DNA of 46,679 nucleotides from an uncultured Clostridia bacterium (lineage in GTDB: Bacteria; Bacillota; Clostridia; Christensenellales; Aristaeellaceae), in NCBI GenBank assembly GCA_934647305.1, contig CAKUFI010000015.1, forward strand, positions 1 to 46,679, read 5' to 3'. This document shows positions 41,242-46,679 of this stretch, one piece after another; the first letter of the stretch is position 1; each line of letters opens with the position of its first letter. The notes under the pieces were generated by a model. The model was not told the DNA's origin and ran no database searches. It saw only the letters and a program-made list of their open reading frames with translations. A program made the position numbers and the translations under genes.

Positions 41242-41601
41242 TCACCTGAACCCGCCGACGACGGCGATCAGTGCGTTGACAAACAGCGCCAGCAGCACCG
41301 CCACAGCCAGACTGGACACGGCGAAGCCCTCGATAAAATACGCGCAGGCGTAGATCAGCCCCACGTCGATCACCCAGTGAAACAGGCCGAAGGTCAGGCA
41401 GCCCAGCGGCAGCGTGACCAGCCGGACAAGCGGCCTGAGCAGCAGGTACGCCGCGCCCAGCAGCACGCCCACGGCGACCGCCTGCGTCGGCTCGGATACC
41501 TGGATCATGCCGGGCATGATGGCGTGGGCGGTGGGAATGGCCAGCACGCAGCACAGGAACGTGGCGAAGGTGCGGCCGGGGCGGTTTTCTCGCTTGCTCA
41601 T
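41242..41601 (-). CDS. Phage-holin-like family 4 membrane protein
   Basis: A 119-residue protein with four predicted transmembrane helices. Sequence such as YLLLRPLVRLVTLPLGCLTFGLFHWVIDVGLIYACAYFIEGF matches the PF04020-type '4-TMS phage holin superfamily IV' proteins, which are common chromosomal genes without phage context and of unknown role. No phage genes are nearby. Its start overlaps the rluA-like stop by 4 bp, so it is the last gene of a three-gene minus-strand operon. Confidence 0.8.
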   Translation of the reverse strand: MSKRENRPGRTFATFLCCVLAIPTAHAIMPGMIQVSEPTQAVAVGVLLGAAYLLLRPLVRLVTLPLGCLTFGLFHWVIDVGLIYACAYFIEGFAVSSLAVAVLLALFVNALIAVVGGFR

Positions 41602-42314
41602 GTCAGATCCTCCAAAACAGGTCGATAGGCCTCGAACGCGCCGCCCGAGGGCAGGGCGCAGAAGACGACCGGCTCTTTGCGGGTGGGGTGCGTGACCTGC
41701 AGCCGCCAGGCAAACAGCGCGATCTGCTGACCGGGCCTGCCATGGCCGTAGCGGTTGTCGCCCCACAGCGGAAGATTCCGGCTGGCGTGCTGCACGCGGA
41801 TCTGATGCGGCCGCCCGGTCGTCAGGTTCACGCGCACGAGCGTCGTGCCGCCTGCATGCGCAAGGGGCGAGGTGGTCAGGCGCGCGTCCTTCCCGCCCGG
41901 GAAGCCGGGCTTTACGACGCGCACCATGCCGGTTTTTTCGTCCTTGTACAGCGTGTCCTCGAAGGACTGCTCGCTCTCGAGTGTGCCCTCGAGCACGGCC
42001 AGGTATTCCTTTTTCGCCGTATGCTGGGAGAACTCGCGCGAGAGGCGCTCGGCCGCCTTCGAGGTGCGCGCGAACACCATCACTCCGCCGACCGGGCGAT
42101 CCAGCCGGTGCACCAGGCCCAGATAGACCGCGCCCGGCTTATTGTACTTTTTGCCGATATAGTCCTTGAGCGCGCTGAGCAGGTCGAGGTCGCCGCTCGA
42201 ATCGCGCTGCACGGGCATGTTGGCCGGCTTGACCACGACCAGCAGGTGGTTGTCCTCGTACAGCACGTCGATTGCGTACCTGCCCGCGCGGCAGACGTCC
42301 ACAGGCTGCGTCAT
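41598..42314 (-). CDS. RluA-family pseudouridine synthase
   Basis: This enzyme isomerises uridine in rRNA or tRNA. The catalytic Asp is in LVHRLDRPVGGVMVFARTSKAA. The opening VLYEDNHLLVVVKPANMPVQ and the TGRPHQIRVQHASRNLPLWGD motif are diagnostic. There is no N-terminal S4 domain, and the length of 238 residues fits single-domain members such as RluC/TruC-like enzymes. The target base is unknown. It overlaps the genes on both sides by 4 bp (ATGA), indicating coupled translation. Confidence 0.92.
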   Translation of the reverse strand: MTQPVDVCRAGRYAIDVLYEDNHLLVVVKPANMPVQRDSSGDLDLLSALKDYIGKKYNKPGAVYLGLVHRLDRPVGGVMVFARTSKAAERLSREFSQHTAKKEYLAVLEGTLESEQSFEDTLYKDEKTGMVRVVKPGFPGGKDARLTTSPLAHAGGTTLVRVNLTTGRPHQIRVQHASRNLPLWGDNRYGHGRPGQQIALFAWRLQVTHPTRKEPVVFCALPSGGAFEAYRPVLEDLT

Positions 42315-43171
42315 CTGGCCTGCCAGCGCCCACTGGCTCCGCAGGGCAGCACGCCGCCCAGCGTGACCGGCAGCACCACCTCGTCCGCCGAGACCGAGCC
42401 GCCGTGCGCCTGCGCAACCGTCTTTTCGAGCATGTTGTGCAGCACCGCCGGCTGAAGGCCGGTCGTGTAGCTGTTGATCAGCATGAACAGCGGCCGCTCG
42501 CTGAGCGTCTGCGCGCAGGCGTCCACCAGGCCGTACAGCTCGTTTTCCAGCTTCCAGATCTCGCCGCCCGGGCCGCGCCCATACGACGGGGGATCCATCA
42601 GGATGCCGTCGTAGAAGCTGCCGCGCCGCTGCTCGCGCTTGACAAATTTGAGCGCGTCGTCGATGATCCAGCGGGTGCTCTTCTCATCCAGACCGCTGAG
42701 CTGGCGGTTCTCGCCCGCCCACTGCACCATGCCCTTGGCCGCGTCCACATGCGTTACGTGCGCGCCCGCCGCGGCGCAGGCCACCGTCGCGCCGCCGGTG
42801 TAGCCGAACAGGTTCAGCACACGGATCGGCCGGCCGGCCTTTCGAATCAGGCCGCCCATCCAGTCCCAGTTCACCGCCTGCTCGGGGAACAATCCAGTGT
42901 GCTTGAAGCCGGTCGGGCGCACCCAGAAGCGCAGGTTTTTATAGTCGATCTCCCACTTTTCGGGCAGTCTGCGGAAAAATTCCCACTCGCCGCCGCCGCT
43001 CGCGCTGCGGTGATACCAGGCGTGCGCCTGCTTCCAGGCCGATTTGTCTTCGCACGGCCAGATGGCCTGCGGGTCGGGCCTGCGCAGAATCACGTCGCCC
43101 CAGCGCTCCAGCTTCTCGCCGTCGCCCGTGTCGATCACTTCATAGTCCTTCCAGCCATCCGCTATATACAT
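42311..43171 (-). CDS. Class I SAM-dependent rRNA methyltransferase-like protein
   Basis: A Rossmann-type methyltransferase. The SAM-binding motif I is VLNLFGYTGGATVACAAAGAHVTHVD, followed by GMVQWAGENRQLSGL and the catalytic-type motif ILMDPPSYGRGPGG. This resembles the C-terminal catalytic domain of RlmI/RlmK-type 23S rRNA methyltransferases, without a PUA domain. ATG 43171 is preceded by GGAGGA on the minus strand; the much longer frame upstream runs through the repeat region and is not coding. It is the first gene of an operon with the RluA enzyme, suggesting a common role in RNA modification. Confidence 0.85.
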   Translation of the reverse strand: MYIADGWKDYEVIDTGDGEKLERWGDVILRRPDPQAIWPCEDKSAWKQAHAWYHRSASGGGEWEFFRRLPEKWEIDYKNLRFWVRPTGFKHTGLFPEQAVNWDWMGGLIRKAGRPIRVLNLFGYTGGATVACAAAGAHVTHVDAAKGMVQWAGENRQLSGLDEKSTRWIIDDALKFVKREQRRGSFYDGILMDPPSYGRGPGGEIWKLENELYGLVDACAQTLSERPLFMLINSYTTGLQPAVLHNMLEKTVAQAHGGSVSADEVVLPVTLGGVLPCGASGRWQAR

Positions 43172-43369
43172 CGTATCCTCCGAATCAGAACCTTTTTTAG
43201 CCTTCCTATTGTAAACGTCTTCGGGCGCTTTGTCAACGCATCCTGCGTTAAGGGCAGGCTGAGCCTGCACCCACTTGCTGCCGCCGGACAGAACGCGAAA
43301 TTGGGGACCATAGATTAGAGTCCCCAATTTCTCCGGTTTTCCGGGATTCCCCTGAAAACACATGCCGAC

Positions 43370-43631
43370 GCTGCCGGTCGGGTCGGCAGTGCCGACGGAC
43401 ACTTGCTGCCGCCGAGGCCAAGCGTACCCTTCGGCCATAAATTGGAGCCTCAGGGTACTTCGCGGTCTGAAAATCCGTGGAAAGAGCCCCACAACCTGCT
43501 GCCGGTCGGGTCGGCAGTGCCGACGGACACTTGCTGCCACCGAGGCCAAGCGTACCCTTCGGCCATAAATTGGAGCCTCAGGGTACTTCGCGGTCTGAAA
43601 ATCCGTGGAAAGAGCCCCACAACCTGCTGCC
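43370..43631 (+). repeat. Near-perfect 128-bp tandem duplication
   Basis: The unit starting GCTGCCGGTCGGG at 43370 recurs at 43498 with a period of 128 bp. One difference was seen (43411 G, 43539 A). Each unit carries palindrome A and a B hairpin with a GTACCCT/AGGGTAC stem. The near-identity indicates a recent duplication. Confidence 0.9.
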
Positions 43632-43732
43632 GCGGCTTCTGGCGACGACCATTGGCCGCCATAGATCAAAGCGGCCAAGGTCTGCTCCTGCCAGTACGCT
43701 TCGCTTTCTGTCAGGCTCGCGTCGGCAGTGCC

Positions 43733-43969
43733 GACCGGCAATCTGCGAGGAAGCTCGCAGATTCGAAGAAATCGGCCGCTCTAATTTATGGCGGCCGGTT
43801 TCGTGTGCTGTCCGGCGGCAGCAACCGGCAGTCGGCCCTGCCGACCCGGCGGCAGCAGGTGGAGCCGGGCCCTGCCCGACCGGCAATCTGCGAGGAAGCT
43901 CGCAGATTCGAAGAAATCGGCCGCTCTAATTTATGGCGGCCGGTTTCGTGTGCTGTCCGGCGGCAGCAA
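43733..43969 (-). repeat. Two identical 92-bp copies with 145-bp period
   Basis: The segment starting GACCGGCAATCTGCG at 43733 recurs at 43878. It contains a C hairpin, a B hairpin in minus orientation and the GGCGGCAGCAA box. The DNA between the copies differs slightly. Two further 34-bp units (43959-43992 and 43993-44026) follow. Confidence 0.9.
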
Positions 43970-44066
43970 GTGGCAGTCGGCCCTGCCGACCCGGCGGCAG
44001 CAGGTGGCAGTCGGCCCTGCCGACCCGGCGGCAGCAAGTGCGTGCAGGCTCAACCTGCCCGGCATA

Positions 44067-44095
44067 TTTGCATTTTGGGGAAAATATGATATAAT
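44067..44095 (+). promoter_or_regulatory. Sigma-A promoter for the mazG-guaA-like operon
   Basis: TTTGCA (44067-44072), 17 bp, TATAAT (44090-44095), directly after the repeat array. The leader would be about 45 nt. Confidence 0.75.
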
Positions 44096-44148
44096 AGATT
44101 CAGTGACAGAGAAACGGCGCGAATCGCGCGGAAAACGGGGGATTCTTC

Positions 44149-44508
44149 ATGAATGACGGGAACGCGTCGCTGAATGAACTGAAGGAGCGGGTGCATGCGC
44201 TGTGCCTGCGCAAGGGCTGGGGCGTGGACGGGGTGCAGAACCCGCAGCAGGTCGCCATGGCCATGACGGTGGAGATGAGCGAGCTGCTGGAGCACTTCCA
44301 GTGGATGAACGCGGAGGACGTGCGCGCGCTCGTAGACGGCGAGAGCCCGGACGAGGTTGCCGCCATCGCGGAGGAGTTCGCGGACGTGATGATGTACGGC
44401 CTGCAGCTGGCTCGCACGCTGAAGATCGATATTACCAGCCAGGTGCTGCGCAAGATCGACATTGTGGATCACCGCAGTCCGCAGCGCCTGGGCGAGAAAA
44501 AACGATAG
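44149..44508 (+). CDS. MazG-like nucleotide pyrophosphohydrolase
   Basis: A small all-alpha NTP pyrophosphatase of the MazG/dCTPase (RS21-C6-like) type, 119 residues. The Mg-binding helices show VEMSELLEHFQW (Glu42, Glu45) and EEFADVMMYGL (Glu75, Glu76, Asp79), the ExxE and ExxD pattern of the family. It should hydrolyse a (d)NTP to the monophosphate and pyrophosphate; the base is unknown. The start at 44149 is clear. The GuaA-like gene begins 18 bp downstream, and the two share a promoter. Confidence 0.88.
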   Translation: MNDGNASLNELKERVHALCLRKGWGVDGVQNPQQVAMAMTVEMSELLEHFQWMNAEDVRALVDGESPDEVAAIAEEFADVMMYGLQLARTLKIDITSQVLRKIDIVDHRSPQRLGEKKR

Positions 44509-44526
44509 ATAGGAACGGTGAAACCG

Positions 44527-45966
44527 ATGAACGAGAAAATGCTGGTTCTCAACCTGGGCGGCTCCTATGCCCGGACGCTGGCCCGGCGCATCCGCGCATG
44601 CGGCGTGTACTGCGAGATTGCTCCCGCGGACAGCGGCGTGGAGACGGTGCGCGCGTTTTCGCCGCTGGGCCTGATCGTGGCGGGCGGCGAGGGCGAAGCG
44701 GCGCTTGATCCTGAGCTGACGCGCCTGGGTGTGCCGGTACTGGGCGTGGGCGCGGGCGCGCTGAGCCTGGTGCGGGCGCTGGGCGGCGAGGTCGGAGAGG
44801 CCGCGTTCGTCAGCGACAGCATGCCGCTGGTGATGGGCAATTCGCCGCTGGTCAGGGGCGTGGCCGACTGCGAGCGCTACTTTGAGGCGCTGCATTTGCT
44901 GAGCCTGCCTGAGGGCTTTGAGGTGATCGCGGGCAGCGAGGAATATCCCGCCGCGTTCGCGAGCGAGCAGGCACGCCTGTACGGCATGCAGTTCACGGTC
45001 GAGTCCAACGACCTGGAGGGCATGGACATCCTGGTGAATTTCTGCCGGAGCATCTGCGGCTGCCGGGAGGAGTGGACGATTCCCGCCTTCTTCGAGGCCG
45101 AGTGCCGCCGCATTCAGGAAAAGGTGGGCGAGGGCAGCGCGCTGATGGCCATGTCGGGCGGCGTGGACTCGTCGGTCTGCGCGGCGCTGATGAACCGGGC
45201 GATCGGCGAAAAGATGCACTACCTGTACGTGGACACCGGGCTCATGCGCAAGGGCGACACCGAGATGATGAAGGACGTGTTCGGCCGGGAAATGGGCCTG
45301 AAGCTGATCTGCGTGGACGCGCGGGAGCGCTTTTTGCAGGCGCTGCGCGGCGTGACCGATCCCGACGAAAAGCGCCGCGTGGCCGAGTCGCTCTTCAGCG
45401 AGATTTTCCATGAGGAAGCGGAAAAGCTGGGGACGATCGAGTACCTGGTGCAGGGCATCATTTATTCGGACGTGCTGGGCAGCGAGCAGCCGCTGCTTGC
45501 CCCGGAGCCCGAGCGCGTTGTGGAGCCGGTGCGCCGCCTGTTCAAGGGCGAGGTGCGCGAGCTGGGTGAATACCTGGGCCTGCCCGAGCAGATCATCCAC
45601 AGGCAGAGCTTCCCGGGCGCGGGGCTGGCTATTCGCGTGCTGGGCGAGGCAACCGAGGAAAAGCTGAACCTGCTGCGCGAGGCTGACGCGATTTACCGTG
45701 AGGAGATTGTCGCGGCGCGGCTGGACAAGCGGATCAAGAACTACTTCGCCGTGCTGGAGGAGAGCACCTCGACCGGCGGGCATGCTTGCCGCTACACGGT
45801 GGCCCTGCGTGCCGCCAGTCAGGCCGGGGGCAGCTACGCCGTCTACCGTCTGCCCTACGACCTGCTCGAGCGCGTCAGCGAACGCATACTCGCCGAGGCA
45901 CCCGGCATTGACCGCGTGGTCTACGACGTGACCGCCTCTGTCCGCTCCCCGCTCGAGTGGGAATAG
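44527..45966 (+). CDS. GMP-synthase-like protein with degenerate glutaminase and altered synthetase motifs
   Basis: The chain aligns along its length with GuaA: a class I glutamine amidotransferase-like domain (1-175), an ATP pyrophosphatase domain with MSGGVDSSVCAAL (209-221), and the dimerisation domain. Unusual points are as follows. GVCYGMQ is GVGAGAL, so the nucleophilic Cys is Gly75. FHPEV is FTVES, so the catalytic His is Thr157. The KSHHNVGGLP loop after QGxIYxDV is absent. PFPGPGLxxR is SFPGAGLAIR. The C-terminal KPPxTIEWE is VRSPLEWE. Glutamine-dependent GMP synthesis is therefore doubtful; an ammonia-dependent enzyme or another substrate is possible. ATG 44527 fits AGGAAC at 44511-44516; GTG 44518 is too close to it. 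Confidence 0.85.
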   Translation: MNEKMLVLNLGGSYARTLARRIRACGVYCEIAPADSGVETVRAFSPLGLIVAGGEGEAALDPELTRLGVPVLGVGAGALSLVRALGGEVGEAAFVSDSMPLVMGNSPLVRGVADCERYFEALHLLSLPEGFEVIAGSEEYPAAFASEQARLYGMQFTVESNDLEGMDILVNFCRSICGCREEWTIPAFFEAECRRIQEKVGEGSALMAMSGGVDSSVCAALMNRAIGEKMHYLYVDTGLMRKGDTEMMKDVFGREMGLKLICVDARERFLQALRGVTDPDEKRRVAESLFSEIFHEEAEKLGTIEYLVQGIIYSDVLGSEQPLLAPEPERVVEPVRRLFKGEVRELGEYLGLPEQIIHRQSFPGAGLAIRVLGEATEEKLNLLREADAIYREEIVAARLDKRIKNYFAVLEESTSTGGHACRYTVALRAASQAGGSYAVYRLPYDLLERVSERILAEAPGIDRVVYDVTASVRSPLEWE

Positions 45967-46300
45967 GTCGGGCAGGGTCGGCAGTGCCGACAGCCACTTG
46001 CTGCCAGTCGGCAGTGCCGACAGCCGGTTGCTGCCGGTCGGCGGGGCCGACAGCCGGTTGCTGCCGCCGGTTTTGACGACGAAATCAACCGCCATAGATT
46101 GAAGCGGTTGATTTCTGCGAATCCGCAAGATTCCTTGCGGATTGACCGGCGGGCACTGCCCGCCCGAGCAGTGCCCGGTTCCATCTGCTGCCGCGTATCT
46201 TGGCGAAGACCATTGGCCGCCATAAATTAAAGCGGCTGGGTTCTTCGAATCCGCAAAGGTACTTTGCGGATTACTGGTCGGCGTTGCCGACGCGGGCTGG
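45967..46300 (+). repeat. Second array of the modular hairpin repeat
   Basis: This array starts right after the GuaA-like stop. It has palindromes A at 45977-45991, 46007-46021, 46037-46051 and 46277-46291. B hairpins are at 46081-46115 (GAAATCAACCG with CGGTTGATTTC, loop CCATAGATTGAAG) and 46206-46246 (loop CCATAAATTAAAG). C hairpins are at 46120-46143 and 46248-46272. The order A-B-C reads on the plus strand and equals the inverted order at 24.1 and 43.8 kb. Confidence 0.9.
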
Positions 46301-46679
46301 CTGGGGGAGGCTCCGCTCCGCTTCGCGCTCCCCCCAGACCCCCACCGAAGTTTGACTGCTGTTCTCCTCAATCGCGGCCGGACAAATAGAGTTGCCGAAT
46401 TCTGTGTCCCCGAACCCCACCGCCCGCGCTGCGGGTGCCTCCCCTTTCATGGGATGCACACGGTCAGCGCGATCAGGGCTCCCCTGAGAGGGGAGCTGTC
46501 GCTGTAAGCGGCTGAGGGCTTCGGTCGGCGCTGCCGACTCGAACTGGCTAGTCTGTTACCCGTCGCGAGGCACAAAGAAAAGCCCGGCTTTGAGGCCGGG
46601 CTTTCAGACTGTCGAAAAACCCCCGGAGAGCTCGAGAGGGTCGCAACCCTCTCGAACTTTCAATCGCGCCCAGCGGCGT
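46301..46679. other. Gene-free end of window with hairpins
   Basis: No convincing gene is seen. A GC-rich inverted repeat (GGGGGAG and CTCCCCC) lies near 46308-46337. GCTCCCCT-GAG-AGGGGAGC (46478-46496) is followed by a smaller hairpin and resembles a type of short interspersed repeat I recall from gut Clostridia genomes. A lone palindrome A (46524-46538) follows. Confidence 0.55.
46579..46604. terminator. Terminator-like hairpin near the window end
   Basis: A 10-bp perfect stem, AAAGCCCGGC with GCCGGGCTTT, has a 6-nt loop and A/T ends and could act in both directions. A second perfect 10-bp hairpin without a T-tract (TCGAGAGGGT with ACCCTCTCGA) lies at 46632-46655. Confidence 0.6.

Larger units (their letters stand above)
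43256..44060. repeat. Main array of the modular hairpin repeat family
   Basis: The array contains six B hairpins with loops at 43308-43320, 43435-43447, 43563-43575, 43659-43671, 43779-43791 and 43924-43936 (the last two on the minus strand). It has two C hairpins (43740-43763 and 43885-43908) and at least six GTCGGCnnnGCCGAC palindromes, for example at 43382, 43510, 43721, 43831, 43976 and 44010. CAGCAAGTG boxes or their complement flank the palindromes. B stems are paired but differ in sequence between copies. Confidence 0.9.
43172..44148. other. Repeat-filled divergent intergenic region
   Basis: This 977-bp region lies between divergently transcribed genes. Positions 43172-43255 hold the methyltransferase leader. 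Positions 43256-44060 are almost entirely modular hairpin repeats. Positions 44061-44148 hold the mazG-like promoter and leader. Several long frames cross it, but their translations are repetitive, low-complexity and not conserved-looking. Confidence 0.85.

Noticed and set aside
41242..41601. Prophage remnant suggested by the holin-like protein
   Set aside because: This protein family is common on chromosomes without phage. No capsid, terminase, integrase or lysin gene is near, and the gene is coupled to an RluA enzyme.
43256..44060. CRISPR array
   Set aside because: Repeat lengths and spacings are irregular, the units are palindromic modules in both orientations, there are no unique equal-length spacers, and no cas genes are present.
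43403..44089. A 228-codon plus-strand frame across the repeat array
   Set aside because: The translation is made of repeated fragments of the hairpin modules (for example PTRRQQVAVGPADPAA) and has no ribosome binding site; it is a by-product of repeats free of stops.
44050..46371. A 773-codon minus-strand frame
   Set aside because: It is antisense to the mazG-like and GuaA-like genes and continues into repeats, with no domain and no start signal.

Overview
This 46.7 kb window reads as chromosome of a GC-rich member of the Clostridia (Bacillota). The support is: class B sortases next to sortase-anchored pilins, a WalRK-type two-component pair followed by a GerMN lipoprotein, the rimP-nusA-ylxR-ylxQ-infB-rbfA-nrnA-truB-ribF order, a DUF2232 protein before rplI-dnaB, and many TTGnnn-N17-TATAAT promoters with AGGAGG ribosome binding sites. 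Most genes are on the + strand. No tRNA, rRNA, CRISPR array, prophage or transposase gene was seen. I cannot name the species.

Layout. 1-3.9 kb: pilus locus (5'-truncated pilin, class B sortase, second pilin, second class B sortase) ending in a strong terminator. 4-5.4 kb: ECF sigma factor fused to an unrecognised C-terminal domain. 5.5-9.2 kb: response regulator, histidine kinase and GerMN lipoprotein. 9.3-10.6 kb: sialidase-like protein. 10.7-14.5 kb: DUF2232 protein, rplI, dnaB, scpB, Dabb protein. 14.6-17.2 kb: thpR, a QueG-like Fe-S protein, and a YkuD-fold protein whose catalytic Cys is Ser. 17.3-20.4 kb: NitT/TauT-type ABC transporter plus arylamine N-acetyltransferase. 20.5-23 kb (minus): Gfo/Idh/MocA oxidoreductase and a beta-helix protein. 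23.2-25.6 kb: radC and a convergent secreted WG-repeat protein. 25.7-33.8 kb: the rimP-to-ribF translation operon, with an internal terminator before rbfA and a RibF lacking its kinase half. 33.8-34.5 kb: a NUDIX pseudogene carrying a palindromic insertion. 34.5-37.3 kb: cytosine permease and deaminase behind a PyrR-type attenuator. 37.4-38.5 kb: fructokinase. 38.6-41.1 kb (minus): zinc/manganese ABC transporter. 41.2-43.2 kb (minus): holin-like protein, RluA pseudouridine synthase, methyltransferase. 43.2-44.1 kb: dense repeat region. 44.1-46 kb: MazG-like pyrophosphohydrolase and a strongly divergent GMP-synthase-like protein. 46-46.7 kb: more repeats.

The most unusual signal is non-coding. 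A modular repeat family occurs at three main loci (24.1, 43.3-44.1 and 46.0-46.3 kb). One module is a hairpin seen nine times with a nearly invariant 13-nt loop, CCATARATTRRAG, while its stems differ in sequence but remain paired. A second module (AATCYGC...GCRGATT) also shows compensatory changes, and a third is the short palindrome GTCGGCnnnGCCGAC beside a conserved CAGCAAGTG box. I know of no description of this family. The second notable signal is a set of apparently dead or remodelled enzymes: the GuaA-like protein lacks the glutaminase Cys and His and two synthetase motifs, the YkuD protein lacks its Cys, RibF lacks its riboflavin kinase domain, and the NUDIX gene lacks its Nudix box.
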